Below, piece after piece: positions 1 to 8,550 of a stretch of DNA of 64,000 nucleotides (positions are counted from its first letter, which is position 1; each line of letters opens with the position of its first letter). The stretch is from CAVPDA01 sp963702495 (GTDB lineage Bacteria; Pseudomonadota; Gammaproteobacteria; Burkholderiales; Rhodocyclaceae). Where the stretch lies: positions 62,001 through 126,000 of the forward strand of contig CAVPDA010000010.1 of assembly GCA_963702495.1 (NCBI GenBank). Direction: 5' to 3'. Both the position numbers and the translations under genes were made by a program. The notes under the pieces are model-generated. The model made no database searches. It was not told the DNA's origin and saw only the letters and a list, made by a program, of their open reading frames with translations.

Positions 1-183
1 AAAAACTCGCTTCAGGTGTACCGGGAGGATTTTGAGCAGTGGTGGAAAATCTACAATCACACGGCTGCAAAAAGCGAAGAGATGCCAAAATTTCAAGGAC
101 GTCACGCTGTTCTTGCGCCTATGGTCGGGTGCAGCGGCGCTTCGCTTACTGGCTGCCGGCCCCTCATGCGCGGCATTATGTAG
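1..183 (+). pseudogene. Truncated C-terminus of an unknown protein, cut by the IS1595 element
   Basis: An open frame enters from the window edge and runs to a TAG at 181-183. It reads roughly NSLQVYREDFEQWW, then a low-complexity tail. The last five codons, including the stop, lie inside the inverted repeat of the downstream IS1595 element (from 171), so the natural end of the gene has been replaced by element sequence. I do not recognise the protein. By position it could be the gene of an upstream integron cassette. Confidence 0.35.
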
Positions 184-250
184 CACGCACCCCAAGACCC
201 TGAGTTGCGGTAGGCCAGAATTCCCGGAATTCGATGAACGGGAGGCATTC

Positions 251-679
251 ATGGCTGAATCCATCGTCGTATCCGGCCTTGTGGCGAAGCACCGGGAGAT
301 CGCCGGGTGGATCGACCATCATCGCAAGGAAATCGAGCGCCTGGGCGCGGACCTCACGCACCTGGACGCCACCCTCAAGCTGTTCTCCCCCGATCTGGAC
401 CTGCGTTCGCTCAAGCCGAAGGCGCACAGACAACGCAACGTCGTCTTCCGCTCCGGCGAAGTGCCGCGCTTCATCCTCGATGCCCTGCGCGAAGCCGGGC
501 GCCCTCTCGCCGGCCACGCCCTGGCCGAGCGGGCCATGGTGCTCAAGGGGCTGACAGCTACCCGGAAACACTGCGCGCCGTGCAGAAGTCCCTCACCACC
601 GCCCTGAAGACCTCCCGGCAAGGGCACGATCACCGAAGGCCCGATGCAGGGACAGGCCCGCACCTGGCGCATCGCCTGA
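251..679 (+). pseudogene. IS-associated hypothetical protein (frameshifted passenger)
   Basis: It starts MAESIVVSGLVAKHREIAGW after a GGAGG-like site and belongs to a small hypothetical family often found beside transposases: an N-terminal helical segment, then a winged-helix-like C-terminus. The reading frame breaks twice near the 3' end. After MVLKGL (about 550) it continues in another frame as SYPETLRAVQKSLTTALK, and then in a third frame as GTITEGPMQGQARTWRIA with a stop at 679. Recognisable residues persist across both breaks, so these are recent single-base indels. It ends one base before the transposase stop codon. Function is unknown; I suspect a DNA-binding accessory. Confidence 0.55.
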
Positions 680-680
680 A

Positions 681-1727
681 CTACGCCGCAGAGGCACCTG
701 CGCGCGCTTGTTCCTGCCAGTAGCCGCACCAGTCCCGGCTCGTGGGGGCGTGCGCGCAGCGGGTGACGATGTCGTTGAAGATCCTGCCGTTCGCCCAGCG
801 ACGCGTATCCTCCCGGTACGCGATCTCGTTGGCGTACACGTCCAGGTACTTTACGCTCACCTTGTGGATCTGGCCGATCTGCATCCGGCGCAAGCGGCTG
901 AAGTAGCTCTCCGCCTGATTGTTCGTTGTGCCGTCCTCGGCCCGATACTCCTGGCTGTGGTTCACGCGACGCACCGCGTACTTGGCGTGAAGCAGGTCGT
1001 AGGCGTCGGATTCGTCGGCGCAGAGCACGGCGCCGGCGGCGACGTGCTGGGGCACCAGCTTGCCCATGGCGGCCTGAGTCTCCTTCTTGACGATGAAAGT
1101 CAGGGTGCGCTTCGCGCCCACGCCTTCATCGTTGGCGGCATGGCACTCGCGCATCACCACGAGGCAGCGCTTGTCGGGTGACTGGTTCTGGGCAAGCCGG
1201 CGGTCCGCCCGGTCCTGCTTGCGGTTCTCGGGACGCACGATGCCGCCCACGTAGGCGCCGTCCATGTGCACCTCGCCCTGGAGCGGCTGGTCGTCCATCG
1301 GGTGCAGGGATTCGCGCAACTTGTGCAGGAGAACGTAGGCGCTCTTGTGCTGCACGCCCAGCTCGCGCGCCATCTGCAGGGCGGAAATGCCCTTGACCGC
1401 GTTGGTGTAGAGCAAGGCGGCGGCCAGGTACAGGCGCAGGGGCAGCTTGTGGTGCGCGAACACGGTGCCGCTGGTCACGGAGAAGTCGTCGCCGCAGGCC
1501 GCGCAGCGCCAGATCAAGCGCGCCGGGCGGAAGTAGTGCTTGTGGATCGTGCCGCAGTGCGGGCACGTCACTTCCTCGCCGTCGCCCCAGCGCATGCGCC
1601 GGAACAGGGCGAAGGCGTCCAGGTCAGTCATCGCCAGCACCTTCGGCAACGACAGGGTGCGGGCTTCGGCTTTCAGAAGGAAGTGCAGCGGCATGTGTAG
1701 CCCCAAGGTGGTGGTCTTGAGGCTCAT
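681..1727 (-). CDS. IS1595 (ISXO2-like) transposase
   Basis: A 348-residue transposase, apparently intact. The N-terminal part carries a zinc ribbon (CPHC near residue 56 and CAAC near residue 75) followed by the RYLAA/YTNAVKGIS helical region typical of IS1595. The DDE/N core is visible as MDGAYVGG, ADESDAYDLL and NNQAESYFSRLRRMQ. It would cut and paste the surrounding element. The first 32 residues before MTDLDAFALF are unusual for the family, so translation may start at that internal methionine (about 1631). It is read toward the passenger gene. Confidence 0.85.
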   Translation of the reverse strand: MSLKTTTLGLHMPLHFLLKAEARTLSLPKVLAMTDLDAFALFRRMRWGDGEEVTCPHCGTIHKHYFRPARLIWRCAACGDDFSVTSGTVFAHHKLPLRLYLAAALLYTNAVKGISALQMARELGVQHKSAYVLLHKLRESLHPMDDQPLQGEVHMDGAYVGGIVRPENRKQDRADRRLAQNQSPDKRCLVVMRECHAANDEGVGAKRTLTFIVKKETQAAMGKLVPQHVAAGAVLCADESDAYDLLHAKYAVRRVNHSQEYRAEDGTTNNQAESYFSRLRRMQIGQIHKVSVKYLDVYANEIAYREDTRRWANGRIFNDIVTRCAHAPTSRDWCGYWQEQARAGASAA

Positions 1728-2240
1728 TCTGCGCCGGGCGGAGGCTCATACCGTGAGCCTGCCGCTCACCACAGGCCATCCGGCCTCCTTGGGGTAGCTG
1801 CTACATAATGCCGTTACCTTGCACGTTATGCGTCTTGAGAGGGGAGACAATTGTGATTGAGGCCCTCATTGGTGCAGCGGTTGGTGTTCTTACCATTGTG
1901 TCTGCGCGATGAATTCGTGGGGAACGCTGGGTGTATTCATTGGGCCTGCTCACTCTGCCTGGCATCTACGCGTTCTTCGCTCTACAAGCAGGCGAGCAGG
2001 CTGTGGGTGTCAAGGAAATGATCTTCGGTGTTCCGTACGTTGTCGCCGGCCTTGTCTTCGCGTTTGTTAGCGTCCGCCAGTCAGCAGTAGTGGTCGGTGT
2101 ATTTTGGCTACTGCACGGGCTGTACGACTTGGCCCATAGTCAGTTCATCATCAACACCCCCGGCGGCCACCCAAACTCCTCCACTTATGGCCACTTGAAA
2201 ATCCCCCACCCAGCCGCATGCCAATGAGCTAATTGTCGGC

Positions 2241-4052
2241 ATGGTAGGTGGCGGCGCAAACAGGACATCATCGCCCCTCGATTTCACGAGGGGGTACGGA
2301 GGTGAATGTCTGAAGCCGAATCAGAAGAGCACGGTCGTAACGCTGCTGCACAATGGGGTCTCGCAGCGCGAGATCGGTCGTAAGACGGGGATTGATCGCA
2401 AGACGATCCGTAAGCTCGCCCAGGCGATGGGCGCTGCGGCGGACGGGGCGCCGGCAAATTCCCCCATGGCCACCGGGTCGGCGGGGGTGGCCATTCAAAT
2501 TCCCCCACCCTGGCCACCGGCCGATGGGGCCGGCGTATCGCCGCCGGCGCTGCCGGCGCACGCGCGTTCGGCCTGTGAGCCGCACCGGGCGTGGATTGAG
2601 GCGCAGGTGCGCCTGGGCCGCAATGCGACGGCGATCTACCAGGATCTGGTGGATCGCTTCGGCTTTGAGGGCCGCTACAACAGCGTCAAGCGCTTCTGCC
2701 GGAGTTTGCGCACCTAGGCGCCCGAGCAGTTCGACCGGCTGGAATTTCTGCCCGGCGAGGAGGCCCAGGTTGATTATGGCGAGGGTGCGCCCACGCTTCA
2801 TCCCGGCGGCCGGTATCGCAAACCGCGGCTGTTCGTGATGACGCTTCGCTACTCGCGCCGCTCGTATCGGCAGGTAGTGTGGAAGTCGAGCAGCGAGGTG
2901 TGGGCACGGCTTCACGAGCATGCCTTCCGGTACTTCACGGGTTGCCCCCAGTATGCAGTCCTCGACAATCTGAAAGAGGGGGTCATCACCCCGGACATCT
3001 ACGAGCCGCAACTGAACCGCCTGTACGCGGCGATGCTCGCCCACTACGGGGTCGTGGCCGACCCGGCCCGGGTGCGCGACCCGAACCGCAAGGGTAGCGT
3101 GGAAAATGCGATTCAGCACACCCAGGCCACGGCCCTGAAGGGGCGTCGCTTCGAATCCATCGAGGCGCAGAACGCCTATCTCATGCACTGGGAAGAGAAA
3201 TGGGCCGCCCAGCGCATCCACGGCCGCGCCAAGCGCCAGGTCGAGGAGATGTTCCAGGAGGAGCGGGCCCACCTCAGGGCGCTGCCCATCGAGGGCTTCC
3301 GCTACTTCGAGGAGGGCGTGCGCACGGTGCAGGACGACACCACCGTTCAGGTCGACAGCGCCTGGTATGCCGCGCGCCCGGCGCCCATCGGTTCCGAGGT
3401 GTTGGTGCGCGTCTATGAGCACGAGATCGAGATCCGCGACCTGCACACGCTGGCGCTGATCCGCCGCCATGCGCGCGCCGCCCGCAAGGGCGAAGTCAAG
3501 CTGCCCGATGCCGAGCGCGTGTTCAATCCCTCCCGGCAGACCCATCAGATCCTCAAGCGCGCCGAGCAAATCGGCCCGCAGACCCACGCGCTGTGTAGCG
3601 AGCTGTTCGAGCGCCGTGGCCGGGAAGCGCAGAAGAGCATGTGGGGCATCGTGGGGCTACACCCGCGCTATCCGGCCTGCATCCTGGAGCAGGCCGCCGC
3701 CAGCGCGCTGGCGCGCAACATCTACTCCTACAAGGCCGTGCGCGCGAGCGCCGAGCAACTGCTCGCTCAGGCCATCGCCCGGCTCGATGGGAGCGCGCCG
3801 GAATTGCCCCTCATCCACGCTGCCTCGCCGCTCACCCAGCAGCACGAGCTCATCCGTGACAGCGCTGAGTACGCCGCGTTCTTCAACCGCAGCGTGCGCC
3901 CTGAGCAGTGCCAGCCAAGTATCCCCGCACTCCCGCAGGACACCAAAGCGTGCAGCTACCGCTGTGCGAGCCACCACAGCCCGAGCGCTGCGCATGAGCG
4001 AGCGCCGCAACACCTTGGGGGCGCCGCCCCCAACCCCCCGCACTCGCCGTGA
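2241..4052 (+). pseudogene. istA: istA transposase, internal stop
   Basis: IstA-type integrase. It has an N-terminal helix-turn-helix (LLHNGVSQREIGRKTGIDRK), a DDE core (QVDYGEG, VLDNLKEGV, KGSVENAIQ) and a C-terminal beta-barrel region, about 600 residues in total. A TAG at 2715-2717 interrupts the frame between the helix-turn-helix and the catalytic core; the frame is otherwise continuous on both sides. The start is uncertain: an ATG at 2241 is open, but homologous sequence begins near 2311 (LKPNQKSTVV) after a GGAGGTGA site, where CTG would have to initiate. The last 60 or so residues beyond 3930 look like read-through of non-homologous sequence. Confidence 0.8.
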
Positions 4053-4280
4053 GGCAGGCCGGCAGGCGAAAGAACTGCCTGCCGACCCGCCAGGAGCGTA
4101 CTTCTCTGGGGGCCGTCAAGGGTACGGCTGTCGCCCGGGCGAGAAAAGCGCTCGCCCGCCCTTGACGGAACAGCCGCCCCAGCAGGCTCGGCGCCGAGAA
4201 ACCCGCACCCTCCAGCCTCAGCGCCAACCCATCCCCACACAGATACCACCCGTTACCCACCGTCCAGGAGACCCTGAGCT

Positions 4281-5050
4281 ATGAGCATGAGCCTGATCGA
4301 AATCGAAAAAACCCTCAAACAGCTGCGCCTGTCGGGCGTGCGCGCCACCCTCGAGACGCGCCTGATCGAGTCCCAGGCCTCCAACCTGTCATTTATCGAG
4401 ACCTTCTCGGCCCTGCTCCAGGATGAGCTGGATCGGCGCCAATCCCGGCTGCTGGAGCGCCGCTACCAGCTCTCCGGTCTGGAGGAGCGCGCTTCGCTGG
4501 CGGAGTTCGACTGGGGCTACAACCCCAAGATCCCCAAGCGCACCTGCTTCGAGCTGCATACCCTGAAGTTCATCGCCGAGGGCGACAGCGCACTCCTGAT
4601 CGGTGAACCCGGCACTGGGAAGAGCCACGTCGCCAAGGCCATCGCCTATGCGGCACTGCGCTCGGGGCTACGCGTGATCTACGCGGAAGCCGATGAACTG
4701 CTCGCCAGCCTCGGCCAGGCTTCGCCCGCCGACAAGCGCAAGCTCCTCAAGCCTGTCATCGACGCCGATCTGCTCGTGCTCGACGACCTGTTCTTGGCCC
4801 GCCAACTCCCGGCCGAGGCCGCCGACGCCCTGCAATCGATCCTGCACAAGCGCTACAAGCTGCGAAGCAGCTCGCTCATCGCCTCAAACCGCATCATCGA
4901 GGACTGGCACAAGTATCTCGGCGACGCCGCCCTCACCACCGCCATCCTCGACCGCTCCTGCACCGCAGCGTGCTGTTGGAGTTCCGCGGCAAAAGCTACC
5001 GCCTAAAAGAGGCCGCCAGCCGCCTTGCCAAAGCTACCCGTTCCGAGTAA
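4281..5050 (+). pseudogene. istB: istB ATPase helper, C-terminal frameshift
   Basis: IstB is the AAA+ ATPase that activates IstA. The Walker A motif (GEPGTGKSH) is at about residue 108 and the Walker B motif (LLVLDDLF) at about residue 168. After ILDR (about 4960) a one-base deletion moves the true C-terminus into another frame. That frame reads LLHRSVLLEFRGKSYRLKEA and ends at TAA 5048-5050; in the original frame translation stops early at 5006. Together with the istA stop, this marks the element as inactive. The 230-bp gap between istA and istB is longer than usual. Confidence 0.8.
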
Positions 5051-5354
5051 CAATCCCCACCCTCCTGTCTGCGCCCCTGGAGGAATTTGACCTGGCCACA
5101 GGTGGAGGAATTTCAAGTGGCCGCCGGGGTGAACACTGGCGTTCCCGGTTGGTACCCCATTTTCTGTTTTGTTGTTGATGCTGTTATCGGCTCGTATCTT
5201 CTGTGGCTATCGCGGCGTATTCCCGATGCAAATCTTCACCAGGCGTAAGTCGAAGCGTTGCCGCCCGTAGGAAGTTTGCAGAAACAGGTTAACGCCTTGA
5301 GTGCCATGCAGACGCATAATCGGGTAAGGGCCGGCTTCTAACCGGCCCTCCCCA

Positions 5355-5389
5355 CACCGCCCGGCATGCGGGTCCGCACCGGGCGGTTC
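5355..5389 (-). other. Group II intron domain V hairpin
   Basis: On the minus strand this 35-nt segment starts gaaccgcccggtgcgg, has the short loop acccgc, and returns as atgccgggcggtg, the size and shape of a group II domain V. It is followed by a second hairpin (ggccggttagaagccggcc) that fits domain VI with a bulged adenosine. Confidence 0.7.
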
Positions 5390-5539
5390 ATCAAGAGGGT
5401 TACACGTTGCTCGCGTGTGTCCGTGCGCGAACGTGAATGGCTGGCGGCATGGACCAAGGCCGTCTGCGACTCGCCCGGTCGGGTTCAACGTCCAGATCGA
5501 GTTGTCCATCGCTCCTCCCTTCTCTTCATGTTCAGTCCT

Positions 5540-6826
5540 CAGGGCGATCGCACTCGGTTGTCATAGTGGCGTGAGTCCGAGCAGCGCCATGCGGGCATCG
5601 TCATCCCAACCGATGGCCTTGCGCCGCAGGCGCAGGCTCTTCTTGGGAGCAGAGGGAGCGGAGGAATCCTGACGCAACAGATTCAAAGCCATCTTGGTCA
5701 GCAGCGAGAAGTTCTGCGCAGCGTGATCCTTCACGAGGCGCCGATCGTCTTCGCCGAAGATCACATCCAGGCTCCAATGAAGGCGATTCTCGATCGCCCA
5801 GTGATCGCGAACGGCAGCGGCGAACGCCGCGGTGCTCATTTGCCTCGAAGCAATGTAGTAACGCGTCTCCACCGGCGAGGCTTTGCCCCGGACCACTCGC
5901 ACCGAATCGACCCGTCCGAGCAGCGCACAATCGATCCAGGTCCCCGTATTTACCTCCCCGGTATTGGGCAAGGTGCGGTAGATCTGAAACACATGGCGCC
6001 CATGGCCGGTCTGCACGGCGTTGTGGACCTCGTCCCAGTGCCCGACGAAAGCGCCCTCCAGTGCTTCATGCAGCGTGGGCTGATTGGCCTTGACCGCCAA
6101 CAGGTAGTCCGCGCCCAGGGCGCGGATTCCACGGGCGATCTCGCGCTGGGTGCCCATGGCATCGATGCTGACCAGACAGCCCCGGATCGCCAGGGCCTCC
6201 AGCAGTGCCGGGATGGCCGTGATCTCGTTGCTCTTGTCGGCGACCTTCTCCTGGCCCAGGGCAATCCCCATGCGGGTGGCGAAGGCGCTGACCATGTGCA
6301 CCGGACTGTCCCCAGCCGTGGCCGATCCTCTCAGGGCCTTGCCATCGATGGCCACGTTCTCGCGCAAGGCACCGACCACGCCCGAGACCCAGCGCCGGAA
6401 CACCTGCTCGAACTGCTTGGGGTCGAGGATGCGGAAGATCCGATTGAACGTGTCGTGGGAGGGGATGCCGTTCTGAAGGCGCAGGAAGCCTCTGAGCCAC
6501 GGCTCCTTCTTGCGCGCCCATTCGGCCATGTCCTCAAAACCTTCCACGTTCGCAAAGATGGCGCAGATGGCAATCACCAGCACCTCCACCAGTTCATGGC
6601 GCTTGCCGTTGCCCCTTCTTTGGTCCTCGATCTCGGTAAGGTATTCCACCAGGCTTGTCGTCTTTCTCGTGGCCATTTTCGCTCGCGCAAAAGACGAGAG
6701 TAGAACCCGATTTGAGGCGAGTTCACAAGACACATGCATAACCATCGGATTGTTAACGACTTTTCCAGAGAGTCCACTACATTGGCATTTCCGGGTACTT
6801 TATGATGTCCGAGTGCGATCACCCTG
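5540..6826 (-). mobile_element. ISAs1-family insertion sequence (complete)
   Basis: This 1287-bp element is bounded by imperfect inverted repeats (cagggcgatcgcactcgg at 5540; ccgagtgcgatcaccctg ending at 6826). A perfect 10-bp target duplication, gttcagtcct, flanks it (5530-5539 and 6827-6836). It carries a single intact transposase on the minus strand. It sits inside the group IIC intron, so it arrived after the intron. A truncated, nearly identical copy lies at 47163-47598 in the same orientation. Confidence 0.92.
5561..6676 (-). CDS. ISAs1-family transposase
   Basis: A 371-residue transposase of the ISAs1 (H-repeat-associated) family if started at MATRKTTSLVEYLTEIED; the frame is open 23 codons further upstream. 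Family landmarks are HDTFNRIFRILDP, NVAIDGKALRGS (first catalytic Asp), VSIDAMGTQREIA (second Asp) and WAIENRLHWSLDVIF with the catalytic Glu. It has no stop or frameshift, so this copy may be active. The C-terminal 140 codons recur at 47184-47597. Confidence 0.9.
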   Translation of the reverse strand: MATRKTTSLVEYLTEIEDQRRGNGKRHELVEVLVIAICAIFANVEGFEDMAEWARKKEPWLRGFLRLQNGIPSHDTFNRIFRILDPKQFEQVFRRWVSGVVGALRENVAIDGKALRGSATAGDSPVHMVSAFATRMGIALGQEKVADKSNEITAIPALLEALAIRGCLVSIDAMGTQREIARGIRALGADYLLAVKANQPTLHEALEGAFVGHWDEVHNAVQTGHGRHVFQIYRTLPNTGEVNTGTWIDCALLGRVDSVRVVRGKASPVETRYYIASRQMSTAAFAAAVRDHWAIENRLHWSLDVIFGEDDRRLVKDHAAQNFSLLTKMALNLLRQDSSAPSAPKKSLRLRRKAIGWDDDARMALLGLTPL

Positions 6827-7354
6827 GTTCAGTCCTTCGCCGCATCTTCCTCGTGGGAAGGCAGGCAGCGCACACTATGACCTCTGCTGACTTCTGCCGA
6901 ATCACGACGAGAATCCGTTCCCGCCGCGCTATGCCGCGGTCTGTTCGCTGCCTGTTCGCTCGCTTGCGGCGGGCAACTCGCCGCAGCGCCTGGGCCTTGA
7001 TGATCCAGTTTCGCCCTTTCTGGAAGTACGGTTCAGCACGACATCGCCACGCCAGACAGATCTCCCCAGGTAAGAACGCGATGTTTCCGTGCGCACAAGC
7101 GCTGCATCTACCTTGTCCGCCGTATCCGATGGGCTTCGTCATGCGGTGCCAACTCGCCCGCAGACCAGGCCTGCCATGCAGTTTCTGTCCGTCGCCTCGC
7201 ACGTTTGCACTCCGGCTTCCTTCAGACAAGTCCTCGCGGGCTTGCCCTTGCCTTCGGCTAGTGGTTATCATCGATTCATCATGAATCCATGTCGGCACTC
7301 CCACAGGGGACTTCCACCCCATTACACCGCGCCCATGCTGGGCGCACACCTTTC

Positions 7355-7399
7355 ACTTAACACGGACGCGCAGCAAAACCCGCTGCGCGCCGGTTAGTG
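7355..7399 (+). repeat. attC-like site (cassette recombination site) beside the intron
   Basis: The outer elements acttaac (7355) and gttagtg (7393) resemble the R''/R' boxes. Between them the stem cgcgcagc/gctgcgcg (8 bp) closes an aaaaccc loop, giving the folded single-strand hairpin expected of attC. The last base of gttagtg departs from the consensus GTTRRRY. The group IIC intron ends 6 bp to the left. Confidence 0.5.
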
Positions 7400-7430
7400 C
7401 AGCATTCGAACTCGGATGAGCGAGCGACCC

Positions 7431-7836
7431 ATGTTCGAGGAATACTCGGAGTTCTTCCAGACAGAGCCAGAATGGGTCGATGATCTGGGTTGGTACCACG
7501 GTGCTCGCTTTGTAGTAGCTCGGGGGACACACCGCTTGACCGTGACCATCGCTCCGGACGAGGGTGAACTGGACGTTATCTGGGAGAATGATGGCCACCG
7601 TCTCCTTGGCTTGTACTTGAAGATGGTCGTTGAACTGGCGGATCGAGCGTCGCGGTACTTCGGAGCATCTGCTCGTTCGAGTAAACACCGGCCCCGAGGC
7701 CCTTTGCAGTGTCGAATACTGCCTGCTACGTCTCAGGCCCAACATTGAAGTCGAGCTTCAGATGGGTTGGGGCCCCGGCTGGTCCCCGAGTTCCAACTCG
7801 TCGTTGCAGTCTCGACGCCCTTCGGGCGCGCCTTAA
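7431..7836 (+). pseudogene. Cassette-encoded hypothetical protein, frameshifted
   Basis: It starts MFEEYSEFFQTEPEWVDDLG about 30 bp after the attC-like site, the typical spacing of a cassette gene. An upstream ATG (7416) is also open. The frame shifts near 7635: the first frame ends in unrelated sequence, while the next continues coherently as IERRGTSEHLLVRVNTGPEA, then SVEYCLLRLRPNIEVELQMG, ending with a serine-rich tail at TAA 7834-7836. As in many cassette genes, the coding end overlaps the following attC. The rebuilt length is about 135 residues. I know of no function. Confidence 0.55.
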
Positions 7837-7850
7837 CTCTGACGTTAAGA
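7791..7850 (+). repeat. attC-like site 2 (60 bp)
   Basis: The boxes ttccaac (7791) and gttaaga (7844) lie 60 bp apart, the usual length of a short attC. The interior has a compact gcccttcgggc hairpin and the L'-R' style end cttaactctgacgttaag. It overlaps the stop of the preceding cassette gene and ends 3 bp before the next start codon. Confidence 0.55.
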
Positions 7851-7853
7851 GTC

Positions 7854-8324
7854 ATGGACGCACTCTTTACCGCCATCGGCGCAATTGCGCATCGGCGCCT
7901 CGTCGTCAGTGTTGTACTGTCCATTGCATTGGCGGCTCTTCTTTCGTACGCCATCACAGCGTTCACCGCCGGCTACTCTCTCTCATTGGTGATTCTTGGT
8001 ATTGCATTCGGCGTCTACTGGCAAGCCCGCGCCGAAGCAGGATTGAGTCTGACTGCCAAGGTTGAAGAACCAAAGATTTCGCGCCCCGTCGCATTTCTTG
8101 GGCTCATGTTCATCGGGGTCGTTTGCGGTGGTTTTCTGTACGCACTGCTGCACTCAGCCCTTTTTGGAGCCGCGGGTCTCGTCTGCGGCGTTGTCGCTGT
8201 TGAAGCGTTGTACCGCTTCGCCCGCCGCGACCCCATTCCACTAGAGTCCCTGGCGTTCTCTGCTCTGTCATTGCTTACAGGCTACTCATTACTGCTCGTT
8301 CTGATTTCCGCCAATACACCATGA
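7854..8324 (+). CDS. Cassette-encoded integral membrane protein, unknown
   Basis: A 156-residue protein starting MDALFTAIGAIAHRRLVVSV immediately after the second attC-like site. Five hydrophobic stretches are visible: about 18-37, 42-60, 80-100, 104-120 and 135-153. A short soluble loop between the second and third reads ARAEAGLSLTAKVEEPKISR. I see no catalytic motif and cannot assign a family. It is the only apparently intact gene of the cassette run and is flanked on both sides by attC-like sites, so it is a complete mobile cassette (about 7844-8412). Confidence 0.6.
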   Translation: MDALFTAIGAIAHRRLVVSVVLSIALAALLSYAITAFTAGYSLSLVILGIAFGVYWQARAEAGLSLTAKVEEPKISRPVAFLGLMFIGVVCGGFLYALLHSALFGAAGLVCGVVAVEALYRFARRDPIPLESLAFSALSLLTGYSLLLVLISANTP

Positions 8325-8325
8325 C

Positions 8326-8412
8326 TTCTAACCCTTCAGTCGAGGCGCGGCTTCGCCGCTGGGACGCCGTGCCGGCGGGGCCGGTCCGTCGCTCCTCACT
8401 TCCACGTTAGGT
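8326..8412 (+). repeat. attC-like site 3 (87 bp)
   Basis: The left box ttctaac (8326) with cccttcagtcgag, and the right end ctcctcacttccacgttaggt with the consensus core GTTAGGT (8406-8412), frame a long imperfect palindrome rich in gcggcttcgccgc and ccggcggggccgg. This is the clearest attC of the three. It begins right after the stop codon of the membrane-protein gene. Confidence 0.65.
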
Positions 8413-8422
8413 GACACCGGAG

Positions 8423-8530
8423 ATGGGCGAGTTCATGTACTTGTTTGCCGGGATTGGTCTCGGAGAGACACTCGGGGACACCATGGTTATCCTGTCCTGG
8501 CCTATCCGTTGTGGCAGCATTTCCCCCTGA
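8423..8530 (+). CDS. Short cassette ORF, hypothetical
   Basis: A 35-codon frame, MGEFMYLFAGIGLGETLGD to SISP, starting 11 bp after attC-like site 3, which is where a cassette gene normally begins. It is short, mildly hydrophobic and unrecognised. It may be the N-terminus of a longer gene lost by mutation. Confidence 0.3.
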   Translation: MGEFMYLFAGIGLGETLGDTMVILSWPIRCGSISP

Positions 8531-8550
8531 ACCTCGCGAAGGCGGATGCT

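Larger units (their letters stand above)
171..1813 (-). mobile_element. IS1595-family insertion sequence with a passenger gene
   Basis: The ends are inverted repeats. The sequence cggcattatgtagca at 171-185 is matched in reverse complement at 1799-1813, and the similarity continues through an accccaag block (about 23 of 26 bases). Inside are a minus-strand IS1595/ISXO2-type transposase and a plus-strand passenger ORF. No clear 8-bp target duplication flanks the element, so the flanks may have recombined. The bases on either side (cccctcat and ttaccttgcacgttatgc) resemble the two halves of an attC right end, which suggests insertion into a cassette boundary. Confidence 0.7.
2158..5131 (+). mobile_element. 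IS21-family element (decayed istAB)
   Basis: This 2974-bp element is flanked by the direct 5-bp duplication aacac (2153-2157 and 5132-5136). Both ends carry the inverted block ccccggcggccac, followed by further ggccac/cttgaaa and cctccac repeats. Such multiple internal end repeats are usual for IS21 elements. It contains istA with a nonsense mutation and istB with a frameshift, so it should be unable to move on its own. It interrupts a cassette membrane-protein gene. Confidence 0.85.
1853..5248 (+). pseudogene. Cassette-type small membrane protein gene, split by an IS21 element
   Basis: The gene starts at a GTG (1853) behind a good ribosome site (aggggag) and reads MIEALIGAAVGVLTIVSAR. It then meets an in-frame TGA (1910-1912) and continues as YSLGLLTLPGIYAFF to INT at 2157. 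The IS21 element occupies 2158-5131. Deleting it together with one copy of the 5-bp duplication aacac restores the same frame, which continues GVPGWYPIFCFVVDAVIG and ends at TAA 5246-5248. The rebuilt product is about 138 residues with four hydrophobic segments. It is hypothetical. It lies between attC-like sequences, so I read it as an integron cassette gene killed first or second by a nonsense mutation. Confidence 0.65.
5319..7349 (-). ncRNA. Group IIC (attC-type) intron, RT ORF deleted, interrupted by ISAs1
   Basis: Read on the minus strand, the intron begins GTGTGCGCCCAGCATGGGCG at about 7349, with the boundary consensus GUGYG. The following domain I sequence includes the GGAAGTCCC motif. 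Domain V is the 35-nt hairpin at 5355-5389 (gaaccgcccggtgcgg on the minus strand). Domain VI follows, with the 3' end near cccgat at about 5319. Without the 1287-bp ISAs1 element and its duplication the intron is about 735 nt. Only about 30 codons of reverse-transcriptase start remain (MDNSIWTLNPTGRVADG) before domain IV/V, so the maturase ORF is gone. It lies opposite to the cassettes, next to an attC-like hairpin, as known for group IIC-attC introns. It could splice only with a maturase supplied in trans. Confidence 0.75.

Noticed and set aside
5366..5672. Small plus-strand frames over the intron 3' end
   Set aside because: They read the antisense of structured intron RNA (domain V/VI) and the ISAs1 end.
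6790..7349. Protein-coding gene on the minus strand (about 176 codons) between ISAs1 and the attC
   Set aside because: The sequence is the 5' domain of a group IIC intron beginning with GTGTGCGCCCAGC; open frame is incidental.
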